Origin: Chiua virens
Lineage: Eukaryota; Basidiomycota; Agaricomycetes; Boletales; Boletaceae
Assembly (NCBI GenBank): GCA_019787685.1
Contig: JAHNUO010000007.1
Location: 558,001-622,000, forward strand
Direction: 5' to 3'
Length of the DNA stretch: 64,000 nucleotides
The position numbers and the translations under genes are program-made. The notes beneath the pieces are model-generated. The model was not told where the DNA came from. It ran no database searches and saw only the letters and a program-made list of their open reading frames with translations. Shown here in pieces: positions 9,933-21,769 of this stretch. Position 1 is the stretch's first letter, and each line of letters starts with the position of its first letter.

Positions 9933-11400
9933 TCAAAGTTTCTTCTGACGAACTAGTAGCTCATCCACAATCCTTTGCTTGTCCGATTTGCAGGTGTTAT
10001 CATTGAACCAGTCGACCATTTGCACGCCGCACCATCCACATTCATTGCACGGGAAACATTGAGGAAGTAGATGTGGGTAACACAACGAGCGGCTCCCCAT
10101 CCACCGGTGGTGACACTAGTGCACGTCAGAAAAAGGTCGGGAAGACAAACACCCACATACTATGTACATATAACGTGGAGTCCCCAACAAATTATCTCAC
10201 CATTTGGGGTATTTTATCTTGGTCGCGAACCCCTTAGTAACCGCACAGCTATCTCGTGAAACTAGTGAGCTTCATCCATAACGCCATGGTCACTGATGCA
10301 CGCACCGTCTGATGAACCAGCATTGATAACAATAGCTTACTCAGCAAGACTATGGGTAGCGTCGACTAGCAACTCCTCCGCACTACGGAGATCTTCAATG
10401 GTACCCAGTATCAGGTCGGGTCCTTCCTGGATCCGGCTTCAAGTTGAGGTCCTCCAGGGACCGCCCAATGTCAGACTGGGCATCTCAGTATATAATACCA
10501 TTTCCTTTCGCAGCTGTAAGGCAGCCTCCATGGGTATCGTGCGTATGAGTATCGTGGATGTCGCGGGTACCTTGTCAGCGCCAGGTTGACCAACAGTCGT
10601 GCGATGAATGTTGAGATGTCCCGAGTAATCTCAAGGTTCCTGACCGTCAGATTAGGGCTACAGGACACGCTTCAGACAGCGAAAGAACAAGGCCATCGGG
10701 TACGCACTATGTGTATTTTGGTAGTGATGAGTGAACCACCCGATGAAGTGGAGGCTGTGGGCGCATCTTGAACACTTTACGCATACCAAGCCTCATGGGA
10801 TGACAGAAGACATAATCAACAATCCTTTGATCCCTGCACGTATGCGTCGTGTTAGTCACACCTCGAGTGAACAACTGAAAAGAAAAGAGTACTACCTTGG
10901 CCGTCCTTAGATATTCCGTCGGTCGAGCGACACTTGAGAGGATGGATGCTTTCCGCACTGCCTCTTTCTTAGCTGGCAGATGAGAGGTCTGCTGGCGGCA
11001 GGGCCACCTTCTTGACCACGGTGGGCTCAACCCGAAGGGTGCGGTTGTGCGGGTACAAAGCTGTGGTCCTCATCGCTGACCGACAACAGGTAATATGTCA
11101 AGGACTTTTCGAAGGATCGACGTAGCTCTTGTCTTCATCTTGTCGAGCTCGGTGGCGAGTTCTGCATCTCTTCTTGCACGAATCTGTCTCTGTGTGAGCG
11201 AAACCTCCATATTGGTTGCGATCTTCCGGGAGCTGCTATACTGTCGCAAGAGCGACTGACTGGTCTCGTGGGTGCTTCGATTTCCCGGGCATAGATCAGC
11301 GCGGGCGCGTGGGCGTCATCGATTAACGCGATACAATCTCTTGGGGATGACGAAAGCGACATCCGGCGACATCACGGCGGCATTTACGACGAGAGCGGTA
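9933..11400 (-). CDS. Unidentified multi-exon gene or genes (exon fragments)
   Basis: Several minus-strand segments read like real protein but I cannot join them into one model. Near 11130-11280 a stretch rich in Q, R, E and K (MEVSLTQRQIRARRDAELAT followed by ELDKMKTRATSILRKV) looks like a coiled coil. Near 10890-10990 is KKEAVRKASILSSVARPTEY. At 10340-10590 a segment reads TILIRTIPMEAALQLRKEM and then DLILGTIEDLRSAEELLVDA. The last fragment (VDWFNDNTCKSDKQRIVDEL) ends at a stop at 9933. Codon use and short GT-AG intron candidates are like those of neighbouring genes. No family is recognised; a helical or coiled-coil protein is all that can be said. The range may contain two genes. Confidence 0.3.
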
Positions 11401-11916
11401 AGTGTGACCAAAAAAAATCGGCTGGTAGCATTGGCAAACGTTTTGCTCGCATGTCAAGTCGCCGTCGGCGAGAGGGAACCGGGAATGAAACGTCGCGCGG
11501 TCGAACAATGTCGTCTAGTAGATGAGCAGCTGATGGTCGTAACGATAGTGGCACCTGAAAGATGCAAAGGCAGAAGTACCCGAGGACGTGAGAAGCGACG
11601 GTGATGCGGGAAGATAGCCGGAGGAGAGCAGAGCAGCGCAGACGAGAAGAGAAGCTGGACCCAATAGTCGCGATAGCTAGCCTTATATACGTCCTACAGG
11701 TCAGCCGCTCGATTCAGAACTGGTCCACAAAGCTTCGTAGAAAGCATCCATTTCCGACCTTGGCTGAATGGACCTATCGTCCTGGAGAGCAACGCCCTTC
11801 GAAGACTGGTCACTGATGGTGTGGCCGCGAAACGCGTAGAGCCAAACAAGTTTACAAACAAACGCGGTACGCGTCTCGTTACATTTGCATTATATCAATC
11901 ACTACAACAGCGTCTG
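11401..11916. other. Intergenic upstream of RFA3
   Basis: Only overlapping short frames on both strands, none with protein-like features. Contains the RFA3 promoter. Confidence 0.35.
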
Positions 11917-12410
11917 ATGGCGGAAGAATCAACCAGAGTCAATGCTGCGCGTCTTTCAAAATTTGTCGGGCGCACTGTACGACTGCCGTGCAGAGTGCTC
12001 AGCGTGAGTAGTTTTGTGTCCTCGGTCAGACTAAACCTCTGAATCAGACTGGACTCCTAGCACAACACCGAAGGCGTCCTCGTAGAAGCATGCGATGGAG
12101 GACAGGTCCAGATAATCTTGAACAAGGTACGCCAGATGTGCCTATCTACTAGATGTTCATCCCGACGGAAATCGGGCAGAACCTGAACCAACGTGTGGAG
12201 GGAACATTCGCCGAGGTCATTGGTAAGGTCGAGAACGAGTCGACCCTCAAGTTCCTTCTCAGTCTCAACTTGGACTCGGACAAGGATCTCGGTGAGCTCC
12301 ACCATCTTGGCTCTTTCGGCGATTTTGACCAGATACCAGACATGAAATTGGTCAATGATGTCGTCGAGCTGACCTTTGATCCAAGATTCACGAAAATGTT
12401 TCCCTCCTGA
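11917..12410 (+). CDS. RFA3: Replication protein A subunit 3 (RPA14)
   Basis: Smallest subunit of the heterotrimeric single-stranded DNA-binding complex RPA, nuclear, needed for replication, repair and recombination. Four exons (11917-12003, 12061-12126, 12180-12291, 12340-12410) sum to exactly 336 bases, a 111-residue protein, the usual size. It is a single OB fold: the start RVNAARLSKFVGRTVRLPCR, then VEACDGGQV, then EVIGKVENESTLKFLLSLNL and the closing NDVVELTFDPRFTKMF, all in the family order. The three introns are 57, 53 and 48 bases with GT-AG ends. The ATG at 11917 is chosen because it directly precedes the conserved RVN block. The gene converges with the ASCC2 homologue, only 74 bases separating the stop codons, so the 3' untranslated regions probably overlap. 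Confidence 0.92.
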
Positions 12411-12484
12411 TCGAGGTTGCATTTCTTCCTCGTGTGCTTGTAAACCATTTCCACCATAAAAAAAAACAAGATAATTCCACATCC

Positions 12485-14810
12485 TTATGCTGATGGACCT
12501 CCTGACTTTGCCATCTTTGTCAGTGTCCCTCTCTTCCGGTTGCTAGATCCACGCTTTTCCTTGAATGCTCTCTCGCGTGCTACATCCTCTCTCTTTTCTC
12601 CTGGTCCACTTTTTCCGTTTCCCCCTCGACCTCGACCTCGGACCTCGTCCCCTGCCCCTGCCCCTTCCTCCCCTTTGCTCGCCGCTAGGTTGATCTCCTG
12701 ACCTTTCAGCAATGGGTATAGGTACTGCTCTATTCCCAGAGAATTCATGCTTCTGTAATATGCGTTCCTTCTTTGGCTGAAGCAGTGTACATCGTGAATA
12801 AGAGTGTATCCATACAAAGCTTGACTTACGTTTCTCTCCAGCATAATTCTCCAGCCCTCGATCTGTTCATCTGTCCAACCTGAAGCAGGAACCTCGGTTA
12901 TTCCAATGAAGCTTTCAATGACGTGATCATTACCTGTTTGTTGCTTGAGATCACTGCGTTGCTTGCTCCTTCGCGTCTGAGCATCCCGATCAAACAACTT
13001 GGGATCTCGGAGGTATGCCCGCTCTAATACTGTCTCAGGCTTGATGGGGTCAACACCACGTTCATCGCCCTCTTCATCGCCACTGTCCTCCCCATCGCCC
13101 AGCACTCTGACAGTGCTTGCGCCCGGTTCGTCGAGGTCATCATCAAGATCAATCACATCAAGTGCTCTGGGTCGTCCACTCTCCTCGTCCGAATCCACCG
13201 ACATCGCCTCTGTAAGCTGAAGAATTTCCGCCTTCATCCGTTCGACTTCTGCTCTGTCCCTTGCCAACGACACTTTGTCTTGCCTACGCGAGGGGTTGTT
13301 AACATGTCATTCCGATATCCCTGACACTCTGAATAACATACTTTTTCTTGCCAACATGTATGCGATGGAGGTCCATGATCTCTTCATCAAACACATTTCT
13401 CCTCTCTATAGGCGCATCCAGAGTCGCAGGAGCGACTGCCGTCAGCGCCTCCGAGTCAACCATGCTCTTTCCGAGTGCGTCCTCGTCCGGCGCTGTTTCT
13501 TCCAAAAGCGCCTCGATCACCCTCTCGGCATTGCCACGGAATGGAAAGGATGGGTGGGTCAGCAACTTGCGAATGTACTCTGACGAGTGATCGGGAAAAA
13601 TGTCGAGGACTTGGGTCACTTGCAAGTCGAGATCGGCGTCGTGGGATACTGTGAGTTCAGAAGCGGCTGCCTTGGCTTTGCCCTTGTCAGTGGGGACGGA
13701 GTGTGCGGATAGAGGTGCCTTTGAAGACGCTCCGGGAGCGATACCGGACGAACGCAGGATGAGTCTGAGCACACCCGGATCTTTAGCGTGTCCCCCCGAC
13801 GTCCCAGGCTCGACGTCAAGGGAACGCAATGTAGATTCCAAGAGTTGCATCCGTGCATCATCGCGCGATACACGTTGCAACACCGACCCCAATGTCCTGC
13901 TCAAATCATACGCATGTTGATAGTCCGCGACGAGCGATCGGTTGAGGAACGGCATCGCCTCAACCGAGGTAGACTGTGGCGTGATATCGAGCAGTGCGAA
14001 GATGATCCCAAACGTCCGATCTGCCCCTGCGGCGAGTTCTGTCGCAGATGCCCCCGATAGATCCTGTACCATCGTCGTCACGATCAGATGGAAGGTGTCA
14101 ACGATATCCACTTTGGTATCGAGCCATATGCGCTCCCAGTGATCGAGCTCGGGATTGTACAATGCCCGTGCGGATGCCGCCATATGACCGAGAGATAGCA
14201 GTGAGGCCGTCGTCGTACGCACGTGCGAGCGAGATGATGAATTCTCTACTATGCGCGAATGGACGTACGAGGGCCGGAGGACTGGCCCGGAGAAGGCTCG
14301 TCAAACACCGGGCCGTCTTCCGGAGACCATATAGACCCGAAGATCGCGCCGGGGACAGCAGAGTCGTGAACGCGGGGACGACGTCCGATGAAAATTTTGC
14401 TGGAAGGTCGGGGGTTCCGCCGAGAGCTGCAAGTAAGATTGATCCTCAAACGAGTGGACTTGGCAGGAAAGGCAACACAGAGATCGAGGAGCGTTCTGAG
14501 CTCTAGTCCTGGTGCAGATGATGCAATCTTTTCTGCAAGGACGAGTACGCGTTGATGCAGACGATCGTCATGTCTCGCAGGGGTGATATCTTCCCAGATG
14601 AGGGTCTCAAGGATTTGGTGTGCCGCGTCGGCAGCGTAGCTAGCAACAAAGCCACGGGTTGAAGGGGTATTCCGTTTCACTGGCGGTAACGCAATCACTT
14701 GCACGAGTGCAGTTAAGAGATTAAGATGAAACTGGGCCAGCTTGCGATGCTGAACATCCCTTTCTTGCCTGGGTGGAAGGATAACTCGGAAGTGGTGCGA
14801 GTGACGCCAT
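12485..14810 (-). CDS. CUE3: CUE-domain protein, ASCC2/Cue3 (Rqt3) homologue
   Basis: Ubiquitin-binding subunit of the RQT/ASC-1 complex that disassembles collided ribosomes. Evidence: an N-terminal helical region; the block DHWERIWLDTKVDIVDTFHL typical of ASCC2 proteins (about 14080-14140); and a CUE domain at about 13470-13620 (VTQVLDIFPDHSSEYIRKLL). These are followed by the linker DEEIMDLHRIHVGKKK, an acidic segment, and a C-terminal RG-rich basic tail with ARERAFKEKRGSSNRKRG ending at 12485. Introns of about 50 bases join most blocks (one at 13284-13340 region, one with donor after LLERN-type sequence at 12780-12830). Two joins are unresolved: the frame changes between REFIISLARAYDDG and ALYNPELDHW near 14150-14230 without a clear intron, possibly a one-base insertion, and the junction in the RG-rich tail. 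The start is uncertain: the ATG at 14810 gives a proline-rich leader like other family members, another ATG lies at 15094. A decayed partial copy lies at 25850-26740. Confidence 0.82.
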
Positions 14811-16289
14811 GTCCGTGTTATGGGCAGCCAAAGAGCGACTCGGGACACTGACAGTGTTACATAATGAAGAATTGTTTGAACATGTTTTGGCAAGGCGTTG
14901 ATTTTCAAGGGAGGAAGTCCCGCCACAAATCTTTGAATTTGTATCGGGCCGCCGATATAAGTACCGCTACTCGCGGACCCGAAGGGCATGTTCCGCGGGT
15001 CTTTGATTCGCCACAGATCGATCGAGCTGGAGAGGGATCGTTTTCGGAACAACAAGATCAGGAAATACCTGATTGTACTGAGCCATTTTCGCATGGATGA
15101 AAAGATACGAATTAGTTCTCCGAATACGGCGTCTACTCTCCGACTATGATAGTAACGAATCCCACTCGGGTCCAGGTCTGCCCGCAGGGCCGCTGAAATG
15201 TCATACGACCAAGCAATTCTCGGTGATATGAAACTTCAAGTTGACCTTTGCGGCAACTCAGATCAAGCGGGAGCACCTACTAGTAATATGTAGGTAAATT
15301 AATCTGTCAGTATGAGTCCCTCCGGGTGAGTGTCCTCAAACTTCTCATCGCTCCCCTCCGAGTCTTCAAGTTGGGTTTCTGCCACCCTATCTTCAAAGAC
15401 TGGTTTCACTTTCACCTTTCACGCATTTACTCTCACACAATTGCCAGTGCTAGCGAGAAGCCGACGGTACTTATTTGCGCAGCTTGAGGGAAAAGTTCGA
15501 ACCGCGATGTGTTCCCAACTTCTCACTAACACTGGCACCGAGTCTCAGGGCTAGGGTGCCAAGGCTCATAACACAAACTTGGATGGGTGACCGCATGGCT
15601 GACAGCAGGGACGTTTCAACTTTGTTGATACTTGCCAGGTTATCGCCGCAGAAGCCATCATTCGGATACCGCAGCAATGATTACGTTCCAGTTGTAGGTG
15701 CAGCTAACCAACACTGTCATAATGCTTGTGTTTTTCAGATATCATTGGAAATTCTATCCAGCCCAGCGCACTCCCAAGTCAGAATGCTAGTCATGGACTG
15801 TGATAAAGCAAGATTAACGTGGTAGGACTTTGAGTACGCCATCCATGTTTATTCATCAACTGTTTTCGTGACGCAAACATGATATCTGGCTGATTCCAAA
15901 CTGCAGCATATGCACCGGATCACGCGTGCGATGTATTTCACCTCGAGTGCTGCTATGCCTCAGGTACCCTGTAACTGGTGCGCAGTAACTCGACATCGAT
16001 TGACCAATGACTTCCCTGAGACGTAATGGTACTTCGGGAAACTGCGAATAATCGGGTTGCACACGGAGAAAAGTATGTGGTGCTTCGGCACCGTATCACT
16101 TCGAGCGTCGCCTTACCACTCTCGTTTCGCAGGCAACCATAGTATCCGACATGTGATTGGCGCCTATAGATGTGAGTGCAAGCCCCTCTTGGTTCAAACT
16201 CGTTCAGGGCCTGATACTCTGACGAGGTATAAATACGATGCCCTCTTTTTCTTTCTTTCTTCAGTACTCGTAACATCCACACCTCCATT
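14811..16289. other. Intergenic, nothing recognised
   Basis: Includes open frames at 15330-15825 (+) and 15953-16348 (-) that show no protein-like features. An isolated 19-base match to the conserved 3' half of non-basidiomycete 5S rRNA at 15576-15594 is treated as chance (see rejected). Confidence 0.35.
16228..16235 (+). promoter_or_regulatory. TATA box for Kre9-like gene
   Basis: TATAAATA, 62 bases before the ATG at 16290, followed by a CT-rich stretch. Confidence 0.6.
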
Positions 16290-16801
16290 ATGTTCTCCCA
16301 TTCTCTGGTTACCTTACTTGGGCTTGCGGTTTCTCTGCCAATTTCCACGTCTCTTGCTGCTTGCTCCGAAGGTCAATGACCGTTGGTACGCAGGCGATAA
16401 GTACCAAGTTGTCTGGTATGACGACATGTTTGCTTGCGTGTTCGTCCATAACATCCTCTCCACAGGGATACCAACAACCCCCCTAAACCCATCAACGTTC
16501 CTTATGGCGCGATCTACGTTGTTGACAGCGGTGTCATTCAGTACGGTATGTCCCTTGCGAGGTCTACCTCACGTCGATACTAAACAAGTTTAGTAGATCT
16601 TGAGCTGGCTAGCAATGTTATACTTGCAGATGGCCATGTCTGGGTTGAAGCCCCCAATGTCGAGACCAAGTCGTACCAACTCGCTTGTTAGTCGAGTCAT
16701 CTCGTATGGATGTCATTGTTGTAACTGACTTGTTCCTACCAGTGGTCGGCGAATATACCAAGTACAGCCCAGAATTCGCCATCGTTGGCATTTCAGAGTA
16801 G
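16290..16801 (+). CDS. Kre9/Knh1-like small secreted protein (Ser-Thr-rich GPI family domain), one frameshift
   Basis: Signal peptide MFSHSLVTLLGLAVSLPIST is followed by the beta-sandwich pattern of the Kre9/KNH1-like family. The order is WYAGDKYQVVWYDD, TNNPPKP, GAIYVVDSG, LASNVILADGHVWVEAPNVE, YQLALVGEYTKYSPEFAIVG. That order (W-x-GD-Y-VVW near the start, G-x-YSPEFAI at the end) is diagnostic of the domain. Exons after the break are up to 16427, 16466-16545, 16597-16686 and 16743-16801; the first of these introns is only 38 bases. Between the signal peptide and KVNDRWYAG the frame is off by one, best explained by one surplus T near 16361. The protein lacks the long Ser/Thr tail and GPI signal of larger members, so it is probably a free extracellular or wall-associated protein of about 110 residues. 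Role in beta-glucan assembly is known only for distant yeast relatives. Confidence 0.72.
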
Positions 16802-17207
16802 TAGAGTGAAGCCGCATACTTGGCAAGTTTGACTAACAGCAGAATTTTACATGGACTCTCTTGCCAGTGTTGGTCATGATATATGCCTACCGCGAATTTT
16901 CTTCGTCATATTTTTCAACAGTTTGACACGTTGAAATATACCAAGTGAATATATACATGATTAGTTGATTTGCCACGCCATGCAATCCCATTCTGCATTC
17001 AAGCATCAGTGGCAGGGAGCTCCATAATCACTGAGTTCTATCAAGGAAACATTGAAACTGTGACTTAACAAGGACATGCGGCAGTCAAAACCAACCACTA
17101 AACCTGCTTTCAAGTGCCACTTATCTACAGAAGGTATATACACGGCAAGGCAAAGTCAATGGTATACTCTCAAACATAGTCCGTCAAATTTCTACAAGTA
17201 GACTGTC
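16802..17207. other. Intergenic, nothing recognised
   Basis: Convergent 3' regions of the Kre9-like gene and the peroxygenase; AT-rich, no gene seen. Confidence 0.4.
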
Positions 17208-18690
17208 TCACTGTCCATATGGATAAAGTTGTTCGCAAGTCGGATCTTCTAGCGTCTGATAGAATGTGACAAAATTGGCCTTGATCGCGGTCTCGAGTTC
17301 TGGCGTTGGGTTGGGGTATAGCTGAGCAGTCAGGTTCAGTTGTCTCTGGTACGCATAGCAGGTCTTAAGAGAATCAGAAGGGTCAGCACAGGAAACGACA
17401 CAACGTGGAGATCGACGTACGCTCCCATTATCATCTGGATTCCTAACATAGTTTCCGACACCCTCGTTGTGACCGGGCAGCACGCCGATCAAGCTAAAGA
17501 TTTTGTTAAACATCACGTTGACTTCGTTAAAGTCGTACGGCCCTTGACGACGATAGAAGCCGTCGGGGTACTTGTGATCCTGGAAAAAGCTCCGTGCGTT
17601 CTCCAAAGTGACATTCAGTGTCGTGTTTACTGTCTGCTCGCTCACGAAGAAAGCAAGTGGGAAAGTTGTTTCCGCGTAAGCGGTTAGGAAGCGAGGCGTG
17701 TCGAACGAAAAGGTCGGATTAGTTTCCATGGAGTTATTGATGCGCTGGTACTTTTGTAGGGCGGCAGAGTCAACAGTGATATAGCCATCTCCGACGAGAT
17801 TAGCAGCATCGACCAGCTTGGAAAGGAATGAGGAACGGAAGATATACAGGCGGAAGGTTGTGCCTACTTGATCGAACAAGGTCTCGTTGAAACTGTAGTT
17901 GTTTCCGAAATAAAAGTCACCACGTGTGGTACTAGCATCACCTAATTTCAGAGTCGACAGCAGCAGTAATCAGCGAAATTACTTCAAAGGTATCATTTAT
18001 CATGATGCTGGAAACATACCTTCGAAGTTGCCGTGAATGTTGAGTCCCGGAGTGAGTTCATCCTCTGCGGTCGTGTTTGTACCAATGCTCATCAAGTTAG
18101 TCAGATGGTTCCCGTCGACAACGAACGCCTGATTCGTTTCCAAATATTAGTCATCAATTACGAGATCGATACCCGCGAGTCATACATACCCCATAAGTGA
18201 CGAAAGCTGCCAGGCTCCACCCCATGTTGAAACCTGATGATCTCAGATCAAAATCCCATAAGGATTCTTCCCTGTTATTTACGTACCTTCTTGCACAGCA
18301 GTAATGATCTGAGCCGGGGTGGCCACACCGTTACGAGGCAGATACTGGGAAAAGAAACATGTCCATGGGCAAGTCGCATCAACGAAGTTCCCAAAGACTC
18401 ACCCCATGAGAAGCCAGGGTATTTAAACCGGGGCAAGGACCACGAATGTCACCCGGTTGATCTGGAAGGTACGGGTGTGCCGCATCATACACCAACTTTG
18501 AAGATGTATCATTGATGGGAGGAGGTAGAGGTTGTGCACCAGGGGTTTGACTAAATGATCTTTCTACAGCCCGAACCTCCTGTGGAGACAAGCCAGCAAG
18601 AGAACGATATTCCGGGAAGTTCGCAAGGTGCGGGAATCCCAGTGCATAAGGGATAAGAGCAACTAGGGTTGCGAGGCTCTGGAGCTTCAT
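17208..18690 (-). CDS. Unspecific peroxygenase (heme-thiolate peroxidase, long type)
   Basis: Secreted heme-thiolate enzyme (EC 1.11.2.1 by homology) that uses hydrogen peroxide to insert oxygen into unactivated C-H bonds, double bonds and aromatics. The product starts at 18690 with a signal peptide (MKLQSLATLVALIPYALG). The heme-ligand motif GPCPGLNTLASHG is at about 18400-18440. It continues PRNGVATPAQIITAVQEGFN, then the split-exon motif EGDASTTRGDFYFGNN, whose E-G-D and following R are the acid-base residues of peroxygenases; chloroperoxidase-type members have EHD instead. The C-terminus ends YPYGQ with a cysteine pair (TCYAYQ and PTCEQL) as in the Agrocybe-type long enzymes. Several N-glycosylation sites (NNS, NTT, NVT, NLT) are present. 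About five short introns are needed, one at about 17365-17418. No break was seen. Size is that of the long group II. Confidence 0.92.
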
Positions 18691-19879
18691 CTGGAATATA
18701 GGAATTTAGACGAAGGTGATAGAGAGATGTTAGCTACCGATGATCTTATATACCCGGGGAAACAATGAGACGGCGATCGGGGACCCACGAGATTTGACAT
18801 TCCACCTGTGGAAGTTACAGCAGCAATAGTTCCGAACCACGATGTACTTACTGCGCGGCCAGTGAAATTCTCCGAGTCGTCCTGAAGCAGACCTGGCAGT
18901 GCAACTGCGGCAGGACATGTATGTATTTTCACAGCAAGTGAATGTTGATCCAAGTAACCCTTTCTACCGCCAGAGGGTGATCATGCTGATCTGTCCCGAG
19001 CATATCCGTCACAAAGGCAGCTTGGGGTTTTGTGTTGTCGGACCCGCGACGGGATGGAACTTGAGCTACTGTGCTGGAAAAAAGCTTCCTCGGAGCGGCG
19101 GCATGAACAGCCTGAGATATGCAGAACGCGCTGCCACGATTTGCTGAGCGTATGGAAAATGAGTGGCAGGGGTGCGCGCAGCCGCCGCAGCTGTGCTGAG
19201 ATTGCTGACTATGACAACGCATGGGTCACTGGCATTTACAAACTGCGGCTTATTGATTGGATGTTAACATGCAATGAGTTGAAATCAGGGCTGTGTATTA
19301 TGGTAAAATGGACCCACAGCCCTATGCAACTCGACTTGCGGATCTAGCATTGGGCGATCTTGCCGTATGGTCATGATCTGCGGAGAGAAAAAGTAGAGAC
19401 TGCGCTGAACAATGAACGTTACTGGTCCATGTCAATGTAGTTAAAACTTTGGAGATGAGAAAAACATCATTGATTCAGTTACCGCTTACCCACTGGCCGC
19501 GGGAACCGCATCATTGACTCGGATATGCATGCGTCTGCCGGCTTCATTAATGGGGAAGACGAAGGTCGAAAATTTATGGGCTTACATAAGTAGTTCGCCG
19601 ACGGACCGACGCCATAACCGCCGCGCTTTTCATAAGCAATCAATCACGCTCACTGGCAAGTACTGGTACCGAGTACTACGTATCAAGTCCTTGTAAACAA
19701 TGTTGTAGTACTCAAGGCTAGTAGTAGCCACTGAACTAGTGATAAGATTAATATTCGGAAGTAGCTAAACAGGCGCTAAACTAACAGTAATGCAATCGAA
19801 CTCCGAGCCGACCGATTGAAGTAATGTGCAAGTCAATGGCATCTCGATTCTTCAAGTTGAACATCAGATTATTCTGCCT
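18691..19879. other. Intergenic, nothing recognised beyond the peroxygenase promoter
   Basis: Overlapping frames on both strands at 18899-19347 have no recognisable protein features. Confidence 0.35.
18745..18753 (-). promoter_or_regulatory. TATA box for peroxygenase gene
   Basis: GTATATAAG on the minus strand, about 55 bases before the start codon at 18690. Confidence 0.6.
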
Positions 19880-21769
19880 TTAAAGGCTTATCTTTCTGGT
19901 CAAATCCTACAGATAATGAAGCAATGGTCAGTCCGAAATATGATGTGATGGCTCAGCACTGGTAGTACACATACCGTGTGGGGACTGGTAGAGTACTGCA
20001 CGCAATTAAAGAAGGGGTTCAACAACAGAACAAGCACTCACCCGAGGCTCTTGCTCCCAAGGTCGTTCATCGGGAAATAATTCATATCTTGCTGTCGCTT
20101 GCATCTCCGAGATCAGTTCCCTGAAAATTTGCATCCGTTGCGAACAGGTGAATGTCAAAGGCATGAAGCTACCCTACTTGAGTGAATCGCGAAGCTCCGT
20201 CCATGTGATATTGGGATTTGTCTCTATAACATCCAGGAAACACTTGGAGAGCAGGGAACAGTTAGCGTGAAAATACGATGGTCCTCGAGACCTCACCTTT
20301 GTAAACGTCAGCCCCCGTTCGCGATCGTCATATGCCTTCTGTCCGTCCCTGCAGGCAGACAAAGAGATCTGGGAATTGATCACCAACCCGAACGCACGGA
20401 ATGTAATGTCATCAGGTGCATACCACGCTAAGCTCTCCAACAACCTTCCTCTCTACTGTCGGTGGCGCTCGCCACGCGATACTGGTCCGCCTGGGAGGTA
20501 GTCCAACATTAATGTGACCTTCACGTCGTTTGACTTTCTTCTGAACTTTGACTGTGATGCTTCAAGAGTGTCGTTCTTATATGTAGCTAGAGAAGACTTA
20601 CGGAGGTTGGCGATGACAATTGCGACGCCTGGAGGCCGCAGAAGTTTAGCATTCAAACTAAGGATCTCGGATGACGGGTAATGATGACCTTTGAAGTGCT
20701 GACCAGGGCCGACAGCCCATGGCCTCGAATAAACATTTGGTCCATTACCCCTCCGCAAGTCTTCCAACCAACGTTACAAAAAATTATCAAGGCATTTGCA
20801 CTCGATCACATACCCAATAGATTTTCAGAGTGGCTACAGTCAAGGAGGGCCTAAAACAGCGTCAGCCTCGAACAGATCGATTCATGTCAAGCGCGCGTAC
20901 AAACAACTTTGTCCCTTTCACTTTTTCGAGTGGTCTTACAAGGTGTTCATGGAGGATCTAATGGATGTAACGTCAGATGTACCGCGAACTTTGCCAGTGA
21001 ATTCTCTCACATAATCAAGAATAGACTTCCCATCCGCACAGACGATTTCTGCTGACTTAAGAGTACGGTCATGAACCCGAGAATGGAAGCTACTCACCAG
21101 AATCCCGGCCATCGGCTCTCATACGCGCACGATCACCCCCATCCACTTCTAGACCGTGACCCGAGACTGAAGAATCTTGAGTTTCGACCATGGCGTCATC
21201 GCATACACATTCGATGACTTACAGTAGAAACAGAGGCGACAATTCTCCGGAATGTCGTTGGTTAGTCGATCTATTTGTCGTAAGCTACGAGAATTCCAGT
21301 AACCCGACCTCCAAACTGAAAGAAACGGACGCACGATTTTTTCGCGAGTCGGCCAAAGATCCTTAGGATGCTCTCTGGAATCCATCATCAAGGTAACTTC
21401 ATCTGCTTGGTAGCCGTGGACGGCTGTATCACGTCGGATGGGATCAATCAAATACATCCAGCGATTGAACTCGCACGTACTTATCAGGTAGTCTCGAAAT
21501 GCTTGGGCATCTCGATGGGCAAAATCAAGATCGGGCAAGCCTTCGAACTTGGACTCAATTTTACGTCGAACATGCCGGACAGCAACGAGGAGAGCTCTCC
21601 GCTTCCACAGAATTTGGCATGCATTCATGTTCCCGGGCCAGGCCTTGTTTATGGGACCGGCTTGATCATTAGGTTTAACAAAGAGTCCAAGGAATGAATG
21701 CATCGGAGACTGCGCACCAGTATCAGAGTTTTGACTTCTCGCCGTCTCGCCGTCAGTTTGCGAACCCAT
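19880..21769 (-). CDS. Metacaspase-like (caspase-fold, peptidase C14) protein, copy 1
   Basis: Caspase-fold cysteine protease candidate. From the ATG at 21769 a variable leader precedes the p20 core: KRRALLVAVRHV, DLDFAHRDAQAFRDYLI, DEVTLMMDSREHPKDLWPT. An intron (21165-21218 region) joins CRLCFY to FSGHGLEVD, placing the catalytic His in SGHG at 21153-21164. The catalytic Cys lies in ALLDCSHSENLL (20830-20841), a variant of the usual D-x-CHSG. The p10 part contains LSACRDGQKAYDDRERG and ends after PDERPWEQEPR with a short last exon; stop at 19880. Family members act in stress-induced cell death and protein quality control. Near 21283 the frame after one intron is off by one relative to copy 2 (extra C), or that intron is retained in frame. 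Neighbours are an unrecognised fast-evolving gene and a HET gene on the same strand. Confidence 0.8.

Noticed and set aside
15576..15594. 19-base match to the conserved ACTTGGATGGGTGACCGC segment of 5S rRNA
   Set aside because: The rest of a 5S gene is absent, and basidiomycete 5S genes read differently at this point, so it is a chance or very old fragment.
15330..15825. Overlapping plus-strand frames near 15.3-15.8 kb
   Set aside because: Composition is not protein-like, no splice or domain support.
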